Assembly (NCBI GenBank): GCA_022813625.1
Contig: JAKLMB010000016.1
Span: 620,001 to 684,000, forward strand
Source: Aaosphaeria pasadenensis
Lineage: Eukaryota > Ascomycota > Dothideomycetes > Pleosporales
Length of the DNA: 64,000 bases
Direction of reading: 5' to 3'
The notes under the pieces were generated by a model. It had not been told where the DNA came from and did no database searches. It saw nothing but the letters and a program-made list of their open reading frames with translations. The translations under genes were made by a program, and so were the position numbers. Below, piece by piece: positions 13,101 to 24,548 of the stretch (positions are counted from its first letter, which is position 1; each line of letters opens with the position of its first letter).

Positions 13101-16100
13101 GACCCGTACCAAATCCTCCAGAAAATTTCCAGCATGGAGAATTCTGAGCAGCTCAGAGATGGTTGTGATTGACGTCTGGAGGTGCTTGTAGGTAAGGCAG
13201 TCGAATGCTGTTGTGCTATCATCCTTAATGATGTGCAGGATCTTGGCCAAGACCTCGTCGATAATGCGAAGCCTACTCAACACTTTTACGTATCTATCTG
13301 AATCCGGGCTGTCAAGATGTGCAGGGGATTTGAACTCAGCGATGAGGATTTCGATGCTACGCAAATAGCACGACATGACCTTGGGTGGGTATTCTATGGC
13401 CTCATATGCTTCGCGGAGGCGCTGCCAAAGGGACAGCCGAAGCGAAATGGACGCTGTGTCTAGAAATTTCTTCATTTCCTGAGAGGGAGATCGAGCAACA
13501 GATGATTCCACAATGGGAGTTGGTGGGCTGTGCATGTTGACGTCCGCCTGCGCAGCCGCAGTATCACTGATGTTCTCGCTTTCTGTTTGCTCGTTCGGAT
13601 GCTGATCATTCTCGGACTCCTCCAGCGGTTCCTCTGCAGGTTCCAAGATGGGCTCGAGGCTCTCGATTACTGTGACGGGATCTTTTTCATCTTGATCGAA
13701 TACCCTCAGAAAGAAATCCTTCATACTGATTCGGGCTAGCTCGCGATCAATAGCTGCAACAGACAGTTCTGGCATTACTGCATTGTTCTGCACCTCGATT
13801 ACAAGTCCATCCCGAGATTCGAAGATGTCTTTCAGCTCTCCCATAGCGTGGATAACTAGCTCGGGAGAAATATCATCATTGACGCTCATTTGAAATACAA
13901 AAGCCCAGACGTGACGCAGGGCCAGCTCATCCATCTCGTCAGTCGGCATGCAGCTCGATCGAAGGTGCATTGCATCTCGAGCAAGCGCGCACCATCTGTG
14001 GAGACGGTGCTTCTGTACCGTTTGTGTGACTACATCTACCCCACTGTGCGGGTGCCGGATGAGTGAATAAATGTCCAAGTGGAGCTCGAAGATTGTCTCG
14101 ATCACTTCTATCTGCGCTGACTCATTGATTGAGAGAAGTTCCCCGGTTGGAAGGCGTTTTTGTGCGTCAACAGACCTTACAAGAACCTCCGCGTTGATTT
14201 GCTCTAGTCGTGCAAGGAAGTACTCGTAGATATAGTCGTCAAAGTTCACAATAATTTGGACGAGGTGCCGTTTCAGATCTTCCGCCCAGCGATAGTCCAT
14301 ATAACCAGATTTGCTTCCTGGCCCTAAGCATGGGGTGTTTAGCAGGGCATTCGGAGCTAGTAGGTTCTCAAGCCAGGTAAGAGCAACCTCTTTGATAGAA
14401 AGCCATGTATCATTGACGTTACGGGAGAATGCACCCAGCCGTTCGCGCCCAAGAATTGGCTTGCTACAAGCTCGTGAGTTGCTGGATTTTGCATAACCCA
14501 AGAAAGCGTTCAGGCCTGCTTCTCGTGACATGCCACCCAGATCAACAGGCTCACTGCTCAGTAACACTCCAGCAATCTTGGCATCTCCGCTCTGCAACGC
14601 ATTGTACATATCAGAAGCAGCCTTATCGACGCCGTTGACAGATGAGGTCTCGGATTGAGGATTGGACAGGAGCACTCTCAATTCTTCGGGGCTTCCAAGG
14701 GATTCAACATCCAGTCTTTCAAAGATGTCATTGACGATTTCATAGAGGCATTTGTCTGCGTGTATGAAGGCGTAGAGCTTGTCTTCAAGCTGTTTCGCTG
14801 CATCCAGGGGACCGGGTTCGGCCCCAGCGCTGCCCTCGGCGGCGAAAGAATCTCGTGCTCGAAGTCTTTTGCTCCGTCCGCGACCACCTTCTGCTTCTGG
14901 AAATCCAGCAGAGTCCGTTGAGCGCTTCCTAGACGCCGGTGTCGGACCTGGTGGAGTAGCAGCGCCGCCCTGTTCCTCGTCTTCTTTTGCATCGATCTCC
15001 TTGACATTGTTGCCCGTGGAAACGTCTCCCTGCTCATTTGTTGTCGCAACAGTCTGCTCTTCCTTTGAAGGCTCGGCTTGCTCCTCGATCGTCTCAGTAG
15101 AAGGATCGTCTAGGGATGGGTCGTCGCCGCCAGGATCATCAACAGAGACATCTGATGGGATATCAATGTTGATACATGCACCGGCGACAGGCTCAATGTA
15201 TCCCCCTTGGTCTGCCAGAAAGTGGTGAAGAATTGCCTCTCCAAGCCCCGCCCAGTCCCATTTTGCAGGGGCCAAAAGGATGGGCTCCGGCTCTCGCTCA
15301 GTAGCGTTTGATGGATTCGTCTTTGATACCTCCGAAGGCAGCGGCGCGAAGGGGTATGGATTCAAGCGCTTTTTGATCAGCTCAGAAAGCTTTTTGCGTG
15401 GCATGTATGACAGGGGAGCCTGCTGTAATGAGAGGCTGTCCTCCAGTTTTGCGACCAATTCTCGCAGCTGCTGGCCAGCGAAGCCTTCTTCGAGACCAGG
15501 CAGCCGAAGTATGCTATCAAGCAGCTCGTCATCGCCATCCAGAACGGCCTCGAGACAAAATCGTGTAATACGATGACTGCCGAGCAGTGCGGCGACCGAC
15601 GCAGTCCTCAGCCAGAGATCCAAATCGGTGTCTTCCTTATCCAAAGCCTCCGCGAATTGCTGCAGCGCGCTAAGTACATGAGTCGAGCCTTGGTCCTGGG
15701 GTACTGTGCCGTGCTCCTGGAGATAATGTTGCATCGTCTGTAGCATGAACTGGCCATGGTTCTTGTATGAAAGGTGCAGTATTTGTGGGAGTGTATTCGG
15801 GGCGCTTTCGTTCGCGCCTGTCAACTGAACTGGACCAGCCTCGAACTCATCTTCAAGTATGGAATCAAACACCAAGCTGTCTCCGAATAACTCATGCCGT
15901 TTCCACTCCGAGAGAGATTCGGTGTATTTGAATACTTCCGACTCGAATAGTTCTTTGTAGGCTGCGGCGGCTTTATCGAATGATTCGGGTCCTTCGGATT
16001 GGTATTTGAGGGCGGTTACGTATAGCTTCAGGGCTTCCTCGGTTTGGATCTCTTTGGTGTTGTCGACCTCATCTTCTGATTCATTCTCCGAGTCAAGATT

Positions 16101-16224
16101 GAGGGCTTTGAACGCAGACTGTGAATTCACTTTAGCTTCAAAAGGGGCCGAAGGGCATTGCAGAGCGGGAATATCACTGGCAAGGTGATAGATGTGTACA
16201 GGCAATAAACATGAAACCTACCAT
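10104..16224 (-). CDS. HIR3: Histone transcription regulator 3 (Hir3/Cabin1-like), HIR complex subunit
   Basis: Exons 16224..16222, 16118..11863 and 11814..10104 give 1989 residues. The first exon is the start codon alone: ATG is followed at once by GTAGGT, and after a 103-base intron ending TTCACAG the frame resumes as SAFKALNLDSENESEDE, then VDNTKEIQTEEALKLY, the conserved start of fungal Hir3. A 48-base intron (GTACGT...TTTAG, 11815..11862) joins DKWW to NYYMLAKCLWKMY; it is a multiple of three without a stop, so it could also be retained. The middle is helical and TPR-like, as in the Hir3/Cabin1 scaffold that works with Hir1, Hir2 and Hpc2 in replication-independent H3-H4 deposition and histone gene repression. 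An acidic stretch near the C-terminus is consistent with histone contact. Shares a 567-base divergent promoter with the ChAPs gene. Confidence 0.88.
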
Positions 16225-16791
16225 TTTCTGAAGGGTGAAAGTAAAGGACAATTAAATGGAATAGAGAAGGCCGATGCAGGTGCCAGACATTAGTTGAGGT
16301 ACTACCATCTATGACAAAAGGTAGATATGGTCTGCGTCATCTGCATGGCATTCGTGGTGGTTGATCGTTGTGGTGGTTTGTTGATGCGATGGGATGCGAT
16401 GGGATGTGAGTGATGCGGGAGTCGCGTCGCGGGGAGGATTGATTGCTTAGCGGTCGCGGCTCTCGCTGGTGGTGGCCGGGGAGCTCCAAAGAGTTCAGGG
16501 CAAACAAGCCTAAGGCGGGCAGGGATCAGTCCAGTATAGGTAAAGGACCAAAGGTAAAGGTAAAGGTAACTAGCCGTCGTCTTCGAGAGAGAGCCGGCCC
16601 GTGCACGCCGCCGAACGACCGCAAGCCATTTGTTGTTTCCAGCTGTCGACTTCATACAAGCCCAAGTCTGTCTATCCAACGTTCCTCCCGCAAACTTGCC
16701 TCTTACGCATAGCAAGCGTCCATGCTATTCTGCCGAACCTCCTGATCTTCTTGTTGAATCTTGACGTGCGCCCGCACGCACCAGCCTCGCA
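16225..16791. promoter_or_regulatory. Divergent promoter region HIR3 / ChAPs
   Basis: 567 bases separate the two start codons, which point outward. It holds a GGTAAA tandem at about 16539..16569 and GATGGGATGC repeats near 16384..16410. I recognise no specific factor site. Confidence 0.45.
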
Positions 16792-19216
16792 ATGGTTACA
16801 GCGCCCGCGGTTCCTGAGTATGCATCCATCTCTACTTTTCGAGATTCAACATCATCTTCCCCGCCCCCACGCCCGCATCCTATGGGCCTGGATATGCTTC
16901 TATCGCTTGCTTGGGATCCATGGAGAATGCTACCTAGTAGCCTCGAGCATCACACCGCCGTACACCCAGGGACTTCGCTGACTTCGCTTAATCAGGATCT
17001 ATGAAGATGAACTTCACACAGCCATTGAAGCTCGCGCAGAGTCCCTTCAGACATTAAGGGAGCTAGGCCCACCAGACTTGGTACATTTGATCAAGCAGCC
17101 GATCAAATCAGCAACAAAGCAGGTGAGGACATGTTGTTATTCCTCTAAACCCAACACGTTCGAGGATTGGACCTCTCTGGATTGTAGCTAATTGACATCA
17201 AGGTCGGGGTATATCACCATGTCACGGGCATAGACGCTTCTTCGTCCGCAAGCTTAGCTGCCTACATCAACACCTTAACATATTCCCCGCATGACAAGCA
17301 GCACAAGGTCGTCTCTGGCCTCTACTGCTGCTACAATGCATTCTCTCGTCTCGATATGCGCGTCCAAGTCTACATTCCAGGTACCGTGGAGAGTTACTGC
17401 ATTGACGAGCGCGGAGACAAGAAGGTGGCAACAGACGAGCTATGGTTGGAAACATATCTATGCAGTGTGTTGCGCGCATACTCTTATGCCGATGATGGCT
17501 CAGGGGACACCATCAAGAAGATTGTTGGTGTTCGGAGATTCAACCCTATCACCAGCACGGAGAGCGAGCATAAGTTTCTCGAGGCTGCGGAGAGGCTCTT
17601 CTTTAATGGTACGTGTTCTGCTCATACCTCCAAAGCTAGCAATTGACATCTCCTTTAGGCTGGCAACTAGGCTCCGACCCCGAGATCCAAGTACCCAATC
17701 TGGTTTCAAATCATCTTACCACGGGACTGCTCAACTACATACACACAACAGGAAGGTACGCCTCCGGTATAAACCTGTTCGAGAAATTGCGAACGCGGGA
17801 CCCGGAAATATCCTCTCTACTGGCGCGTGTCTACATTCAAGCGGACGAAGAGGTCAAAGCGGTCCAGCTACTTCACGAGGCTATTCAGGAACTCCCAATG
17901 GACTATTCGCTACTCGACTGCCAAGCGGAATTTTGTAACAAAAAGGGCCGAAGCGATCTCGCTCTTGAGATTGCTAAGAGAAGCGTCGTCTCTGCACCAA
18001 GTGAATTCGGGACATGGGCACGATTGGCCGAGATCTATGTTGCTCTAGAGCAGTGGGATCTTGCGCTTCTTACTCTCAACTCTTGCCCTATGTTTACGTA
18101 TCAAGACAAAGATGCACCCCGAATGCCCGAGCCCCAAAGGGTGTACTTGCCCATCATGCCAGAAGCTATGTGCGACGAAATCGAAGACAGCAATGTCGAC
18201 GACATTGAATTGGTACACCCAACTCTCCGCAAGCTCCACGCTGCAGGCTTCAAGGGAACTTTCCTCAAGGCATATATCCTCTTGACGGAGATCACGAAGA
18301 AGATCGGATGGGATCAGTTGCTTCGGATACGTAGTCAGGTCTTCGTCATGGAGGAAGAGTATCGACACGAGAAGCAGACCATCTCACATCAGCCACAGTC
18401 ACGCACTGCGAGCACAACCGCTCTCCGGTCACCTACCCCTACCATCAATGGAGATGCCGAACATGGGCAAGTAGAAGAGAAGGAGGTTCCCTCTGACTCA
18501 GAAGGTGAGCAGGCAAACGCTGAATCATCCACCGCTGGAGACGAGGCCGGAGAATCAATTGAGAAGCCTGGTCACACTGTAGCATCGGAGGTGGTCAAAG
18601 CCGGTGGTAGTGAGGAACCAGACCAACAACCTAATTACACCCACTTCCAGAATAAGCGACTTTGCGAACGTTGGCTCGACAATCTGTTTATGGTTCTTTA
18701 CGAGGATCTCCGTGTGTATACCATATGGCGAACCGAGATGGCTCAGTATCGACAACAACAACTGCTGTATAAGAAATCAGCAGAAGAATGGGAGATCCTG
18801 GGAGAGCTTGCGGAGCGACTCCACCACAATGAGGAGGCCGCCGAAGCTTACGAGAACTGCTTGCAGATGAAGTTCAGCCCTAAAGGAATGAGGGGCGTGC
18901 TGAAACTGAACGAAAATCAGCATAATGTTCGCGATACCTGTGGCGCGTTGATCCGACTTGTCACATGGCAATACCGGTGGTATTCTGAGGTGAGATCCAC
19001 ATTACTAGATGGTACATCCTGGGAATGCACACTAACATTCACTTACAGTTCTCTCCATCACTCCTCTACACGATTCGCAAGTTGATTGAAGAAGAGGGTG
19101 CTGTCAAGGTTCGAAGCATCATCCAGGGAACAAGTTTGCCTCAGCACGTGCTGGATCTTACCCACCAGTATGCAGCCTTGTGTGCTGCATTCAGGAGCAG
19201 TGGCAGCGACGGCTGA
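16792..19216 (+). CDS. ChAPs family exomer protein (Bch1/Bud7-like)
   Basis: Five exons: 16792..16817, 16996..17122, 17203..17608, 17659..18989 and 19049..19216, 685 residues, all phases matching. Exons 2-5 are secure: they read RELGPPDLVHLIK, then VYHHVTGIDASSSASLAAYINTL, NAFSRLDMRVQVYIPGTVE, ADDGSGDTIKKIVGVRRFNP and GWQLGSDPEIQVPNLVSNHL, the hallmark blocks of Chs5-Arf1-binding proteins. These TPR-containing proteins form the exomer coat with Chs5 at the trans-Golgi and select cargo such as chitin synthase for delivery to the cell surface. The first exon is less sure. The acceptor at 16995 follows a good CTGAC branch and needs phase 2, which only the GTATGC donor at 16818 supplies, but the skipped 16818..16995 also reads protein-like in frame 1. 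A hydrophilic acidic insert lies around residues 430-500. Confidence 0.85.
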
Positions 19217-19613
19217 TCGCTTGGCTGGGCGGCACGATAGAGAAACATCAATCAAAGCGAGAGCATAGTAATTTCAGCGGTTTTCGTGTGATGCTTGCAA
19301 GCGATGGCGCAGGATCAGAATCTTGTCGTAGGCAAAACGAGCCTCTTAGGCGGCTGCATGATTGTCATTTTTCCACAAGTCATTGCGTGTATAACACCAG
19401 CACGGTTGTTCTGCTATCATAACATAATCATATATCTTGTGCCTTGCAACCAATATATTCTTTTTGTATCGTCACAAGACGCGAGTCCATTTGAATGCCC
19501 GCACTATGCCGCAAAGCACCCAGTCATAGAACTGCGAAAGAGACCCATGAGACCCATGAAAAGCCCACGATAAAACACCGCAACCATTGCCCCCGCAGAT
19601 CCGAATCCTTCGC
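19217..19613. other. Convergent 3' region ChAPs / RPS16
   Basis: 397 bases between two converging stop codons. Contains AT-rich stretches suited to 3' UTRs and poly(A) sites near 19420-19460. No coding potential recognised. Confidence 0.5.
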
Positions 19614-20255
19614 TTAACGGTAAGACTTTTGGTACCTCGCACGCGCACCGGGACCGCCGAACTTCTTGGGCTCGCACCGCCTGTTGTCGGCGACGAGGAG
19701 GGTTCGGTCGTACTGGACGAGAGCCTGCTTGAGCTGGTTCTTGCTGTGCTCGTCGACGTATTTCTGGTAGTAGGCGACGATGGACTTGGCGATGGCTTGA
19801 CGGATGGCGTAGATTTGCGAGGTGTGACCACCACCGGAGACGCGAACTCGGATGTCAACGTCGGCTGTAATTCCCAATTGTCAATATCTGTCTCCTGCGT
19901 GTGTGAAGGATGTAGAGAATATTTTTGTTGCGTACCGAATTTGTCAACACCAAGGATGAGGACGGGCTCGTAGACCTTGAAGCGGAGGAGCTCGGGCTGG
20001 ACGAGCGAGAGGGGCTTTCCGTTGACCTTGATGAGTCCCTTTCCGGCCTGTTCACGATGTCTTTAGTATTCTGTTCGTTGGTCTGGTCCGTCGAGGCATT
20101 GGAGATGTACCTTGCAGTGGGCGACAGCTACAGTGAGGTTATGTTAGCCAATTTGATTCAAACTTTCTCAGACGGTATCGTAGGCGTCAAGGGGAGCGTC
20201 TCGTACCAGTCGCGGTCTTCTTCTTGCCGAAGCATTGCACGCTTTGGGTGGCCAT
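19614..20255 (-). CDS. RPS16: 40S ribosomal protein S16 (uS9)
   Basis: Four exons, 20255..20207, 20127..20111, 20047..19936 and 19864..19614, encode 142 residues, the normal eukaryotic length. It begins MATQSVQCFGKKKTATAVAH, contains KGLIKVNGKPLSLV and GGHTSQIYAIRQAIAKSIVAYY, and ends GGPGARARYQKSYR, the C-terminal tail of uS9 that reaches the P-site tRNA. All introns are GT-AG and all phases match. Exon 2 is only 17 bases long (reads AVAHCK with flanking bases). It faces the Ats1-like gene across a 507-base divergent promoter. Identification is certain. Confidence 0.97.
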
Positions 20256-20762
20256 GTTGGGCGACTGTTCTCCGGTAACGTGCGTTAAGGGTGGTTGATG
20301 TGGGCGTGGAGTTGAACAATGTCGTCGTCGGTAGAAAGAAACGTTGGAGATTCAGAATTCGAGTGTGCGGCGCGCTAGCCCCCTCGGGAAGATTCAGCCT
20401 GGGCGCTTGTGGTGTGCTTAGCTGATTCCTTAGTCATGCATGCATTAGCGTGGTTTGAAAATCCCACCACCCGAAGGACTGCGGGTGCGCCAAGTACGAC
20501 GACTTCACAATTATTGTGCAACAGTTATTTGTGCTTCATAATGCTTTGGACTTGATGCACGTAGCCAGGCATGTATGAAAATATGCTTATAGTTTGATGC
20601 AATTTGTTGTCTTGTTCAAGATCTTGAATTTCGAACATCTTTTCTATTTGTAGAACTGATCTTGGGCATGGCGAACTCCAATCGAATTCATTTGTCCGTC
20701 ACTTCAAACCCTACGCTGGCCTTTGGCTTCGAGATCCTGGATTCTCCCAACATTATTCCAAA
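20256..20762. promoter_or_regulatory. Divergent promoter region RPS16 / Ats1-like gene
   Basis: 507 bases between outward start codons. A TGACTAA-type (AP-1/Gcn4-like) core lies on the minus strand at 20430..20436. A plus-strand ATG at 20668 opens a frame of about 55 codons that overlaps the Ats1-like start in another frame; either transcription starts downstream of it or it is a uORF. Confidence 0.4.
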
Positions 20763-22016
20763 ATGTCTGAAGGTGACAGAACGTCCCGATGCGATCTCTT
20801 CGTATTTGGAGCCAATGATGAAGGTCAACTAGGCACCGGATGCAAAGAGGAGAAGGTATTCGTACCTACTCGAGCCATTCGGGGAGCCAGCTTTCGGTCC
20901 ATGTCCATTGTGGGCGGTTCGAAGCATACACTCTTACAGGATGAATATGGCAATGTCTTCGTTGCTGGTCTAAACACAGACGGACAGTTAGGCTACTTCA
21001 ATTCCTCCGGTTCCAACTCCACGGTCCCAACTGTAAAGGATTCAACACAGGCCGACTTATGCAAGTTCTCACTAAAGTTTAGCAATGTTGCTTTCTGCGC
21101 CGCGACTTGGGATTCTTCTGCGTATGTACTCCAAGGCTCAACCACGGACGTATTCAATGAAGTAATCCATACCGAAGGGAAGGGTGTAGATGGCGAGCTA
21201 GGCCGCGGCAAATGCACGAGCACAGCAGAAATTAGCACAATTCGACCATCAGGAGAATCATATCTGGATCCACTCGATCCTCTACCAGACAAAGTACGCT
21301 CATTCGCAGCAGGTCATTCGCATTATGTAGCAGTGCTCGAAAACGGGCAAGTCTGGGGTTGGGGAAAAGCGAATAAGAGCCAATTAGGTGATCTCCAGGG
21401 ATCGAGTATAAAGAAAATATCCGGGCCGAGACAACTTCCAGGCATAGGCTTCGATGCTGTCAAAGTTGTATGCGGCAAGGAGTTCACGTACATCGTAGCC
21501 GATCCGGCGGACGGTAGACATTTGATCCTAGGCCAGGACAAGGGCGGCTTGAAAAGCAACATGCCAGCTTCTGTTCAAAATTGGAAAGACATTGGCGCTA
21601 CTTGGAACGCGATTTACGTCTTATCCCAGGACGGCACTCTGCAAGCTTGGGGAAAGGAGTTCCTCTACCAACTAGTGCCGCCTGGATTACCACCACTTGA
21701 TCAGATCGCCATCGGTTCGGAACATATTCTCGCGCTCACTCGAGCTTCGGACACTTCTCCCTCGAAATTGATATCTTGGGGTTGGGGCGAGCACGGCAAT
21801 TGTGGGGATGTGTCCACCATGGACCCGCCTCCAACTATGCCCAGGTGTTGTGTCACCGGCAGATGGAACGAAATCGACATTCCAGGAAGCATTTTGTCGA
21901 TTGGAGCAGCCCAGGCGACTAGTTTCGTACTTACTGAAGTGCGGAGTCAGTCGTCTAACTTGGCCGAAGTAAACGATGTTCTTGTGGAGTTGACAGTACA
22001 ACAAAATATCGACTAG
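20763..22016 (+). CDS. RCC1-repeat protein, Ats1/Kti13-like
   Basis: A single intron-free frame of 417 residues. It shows the Gly-rich blade pattern of RCC1 repeats: FVFGANDEGQLGTG near residue 14, VFVAGLNTDGQLG, GQVWGWGKANKSQLG, GTLQAWGKEFLYQL and LISWGWGEHGNCGD near the C-terminus, the last reminiscent of Ats1/Kti13. In yeast that protein binds Kti11/Dph3 and supports diphthamide synthesis and Elongator-dependent tRNA wobble uridine modification. A seven-bladed propeller is expected. Family is confident from repeats; orthology to Ats1/Kti13 rather than another RCC1 protein is likely but not proved. The 3' end converges on the F-box gene with 305 bases between. Confidence 0.8.
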   Translation: MSEGDRTSRCDLFVFGANDEGQLGTGCKEEKVFVPTRAIRGASFRSMSIVGGSKHTLLQDEYGNVFVAGLNTDGQLGYFNSSGSNSTVPTVKDSTQADLCKFSLKFSNVAFCAATWDSSAYVLQGSTTDVFNEVIHTEGKGVDGELGRGKCTSTAEISTIRPSGESYLDPLDPLPDKVRSFAAGHSHYVAVLENGQVWGWGKANKSQLGDLQGSSIKKISGPRQLPGIGFDAVKVVCGKEFTYIVADPADGRHLILGQDKGGLKSNMPASVQNWKDIGATWNAIYVLSQDGTLQAWGKEFLYQLVPPGLPPLDQIAIGSEHILALTRASDTSPSKLISWGWGEHGNCGDVSTMDPPPTMPRCCVTGRWNEIDIPGSILSIGAAQATSFVLTEVRSQSSNLAEVNDVLVELTVQQNID

Positions 22017-22321
22017 CATCTACGGTATTCAGCTGTGTGATGATCTTGATAAATGTACTTCATAACAATCGAATAAAACCGTTCTTATTAGGATCGTATG
22101 TTTCTACAGATTGGGCGCGTAAGACTTCCGTCCAGCCCGCGGATAGACTTGGTGAAAATCAAACTTCATTACTCCAATATTTTAGACCTGTGACCTAGAC
22201 ACCAATAATATCCAAGACGCAAACTCCATACTGGAACAACCAAGTCACCAGGCCATGGCACTCCTGGCAATGCATACTTCAATGTGACCATCCCTGATTT
22301 GCCGCAACAAATGTCGCTAGT
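22017..22321. other. Convergent 3' region Ats1-like / F-box gene
   Basis: 305 bases between converging stops with AT-rich sequence including AATAAAA near 22072..22078, a possible polyadenylation signal for the plus-strand gene. Nothing else seen. Confidence 0.45.
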
Positions 22322-24290
22322 TCAGTCTGAATCTGATTCATCGAAGTCCGGAACATTTGGATCTGTAATTGATTAGTTAAGACACTCGAAAATCAATCTA
22401 AGTCTTACCTTTGAATGGGATATATTCCAATGTACCGCCAGCCTTCTCCCAGAGGCTCTCACGGACAAGATTGACCTCTTCATCAGATAACAAAGTCTCA
22501 GGGTCGGCCATATCGACCATGACGCGGATGCCTCTGTTTCCAGGTCCAAGTTCTGAAACAAATTCAAGTAGACCATCAGTCGTGAACTTCGATATTCCTG
22601 AGAATGAGACGCTCTTTAGGTTGTCGAGTTTGCCAACACAGTCTAGAACCTCATCTTTGATCTCCATGCCAGTGATGTAGACATCTTCTAGAAGCTTCAT
22701 GTTGCTAAGTATAGATATGAGATGTTCATCGTGGAAGACTTCCTGGACAAGAACTAACTTCAGCTCGCGTAGCTGGGTGAGCTGTTTCAATGAGTCGACA
22801 ATGATGTCGATATCATCTCGAAACATCCCGTCCGTATCGCCGGTAAGAGATAGATCCTCCAAAGAAGATGCCTGATTGGCCAGCGCTTGGTGGAAGGTCT
22901 GACAGTCTTTTGGCACGTAAGCGCCTTGATTTAGTTCTAGTTGACGTATCTTGATAGTTGGATCCAAGCATAGCGGAGTGATGATGGCGGAAGCTGACTG
23001 AAGCCTACTGAAGCTGATGCGGCGTATATTGCTGCAATTCCTCAACCAGCTGACCATATCTAGAAACACATCATTCTGGGTTTTCTCAAGGTTGGTCGTG
23101 CCCAGAGTATCTTCGATACGCAGATTCTCAAGCGCCGTGCATCCTTGTAGTAGAGACAAGTGTGGCAATGCGTCCTCAGATATGCACAGCTCGAGTTCCT
23201 TCAGTGATTTGCTGTGAGTACTCAGGGCGAGGAATGTTTCGGCTCCAACGCCAATATCTCGAATGGTCTCCAATGACCTTAATGATTGTGGCCTCAGTGC
23301 GCTGAGAAATGTGGATAGTTTGTGATCACGCTCTTGAGCTGCCCTGGACGATCTTAGTGCATGGTAAAGACTTGTAGGACATGGGTACAAACCATCCGAA
23401 TATACTAAGGGAACTAAAATGAGGACAGTGCTGCTGTATTGATGCATGTACCAGTTCATCCTCGAGTGGTACGCCATCCTCAAGCTCAAGCGTCTGAAGG
23501 CGAGGAATTCGTGGTGCCCAGCGGACCAGGGCAGATGAAACCACTTTTATTTCATTAATAAAAGCCCATAATGTTGAGGCAAGTAATACGCACATTTACC
23601 ACTGATAACTTCAATCATCGGCGTGTGCTTTGTAACTTCTTCAGGAGAATTAGCAGGATCGAGTGATTTTGAATCAGGCGCTTACCCTCTCCAATGGCAT
23701 CCAAAATGGGTACGACGTTTAGTACATCAAAATTGCGCTTGCCCCGAGACACTCTCTCCGTCATGTGAAATCTTGACAATGGCCCCGAAAAGAATTGGCT
23801 GTCTCAACCATCAGCTATCAACCAACATTGGAAGCCAAAGAAACTGACTTGGAAACTTTGCCCCGAAATTTGTCATCATAGAACAGATTCTGGAGGTCTC
23901 TAAAATCCAAATGCTTTATATAGCGGCAGTATGGAAATAGAGTTGCATTCAGACTTGATGCTATTATAGATTTCCAAAGGATCGACCATTTGAGAACGAG
24001 CAACTGTTTCGTCACAAAAGGCACAGCTTCATCTTCTCCGCCACCAATTATGGGAGCCAAGTGGTGTGATCTATTGTATTGAATCAATCAGTGTACCATT
24101 GCCTAATATTATGGAATAGTAGAGAAAAAATGAAGGAGTGCCAATACCTGTACAGATTCGTAAGTGCTGGCACAGCTAGTATTCTGCCTGCACAAGCACA
24201 GGCGAAGAGCGTGTCAAAATCTCTTTGAAGAGCAAGTTCTTCACACAAAAGATGAAAAATATCGTCAGGAAGTGCGGCACTCATATTCAA
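22322..24290 (-). CDS. F-box-like protein with leucine-rich repeats
   Basis: Seven exons on the minus strand (24290..24148, 24070..23849, 23798..23686, 23638..23600, 23543..23393, 23343..22409, 22362..22322) make 547 residues; every junction keeps phase. The start, SAALPDDIFHLLCEELALQRDFDTLFACACAGR, has the LPxDIxxLI(C)xxL pattern of an F-box that binds Skp1 in SCF ubiquitin ligases. From about residue 180 onward there are leucine-rich segments such as LKELELCISEDALPHLSLL, LENLRIEDTL, LTQLRELKLVLVQ and LLEDVYITGMEI, the usual substrate-binding part. The protein ends DPNVPDFDESDSD, contributed by a 41-base last exon. Exon 4 is only 39 bases. The target is unknown. It shares a 226-base divergent promoter with RAD9. 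Confidence 0.72.
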
Positions 24291-24516
24291 AGATGAGTTT
24301 TTGACAATGGAGTTGTTGTAATCATGGATAGTTAATGTTGGGGGAGCGCGTCTCTGGGTGACGTCGATTAGCGACTAGCGCGTTTTCGGAAAAGACGCGC
24401 GAAAGCACATGGGAGTTTCCTTCTCGTATTACCTCTACTATACTGATGAGTGGAAAGGTACTTGGACGCCTCGAGAGTATAGCGTTTCGGGTTAATTTCT
24501 TCGACCATGAGCTACA
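24291..24516. promoter_or_regulatory. Short divergent promoter F-box gene / RAD9
   Basis: Only 226 bases separate the two start codons. It contains TGACGTCG at 24359..24366 (one base from the ATF/CREB palindrome), GCGCGTTTTCGGAAAAGACGCGCG around 24378-24401 (an imperfect inverted arrangement with ACGCGC cores resembling MCB cell-cycle boxes), and an upstream ATG at 24507 for RAD9. Factor binding is not shown. Confidence 0.4.
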
Positions 24517-24548
24517 ATGGTAGTATTGAACTTCTCCCTTACGCCTGA
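24507..24548 (+). promoter_or_regulatory. uORF overlapping the RAD9 start
   Basis: An ATG at 24507 with A at -3 opens 13 codons ending TGA at 24546..24548, out of frame with RAD9 and overlapping its first 32 bases. If the transcript begins upstream, scanning ribosomes meet this ATG first, so it would limit RAD9 translation unless leaky scanning occurs. Confidence 0.4.
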
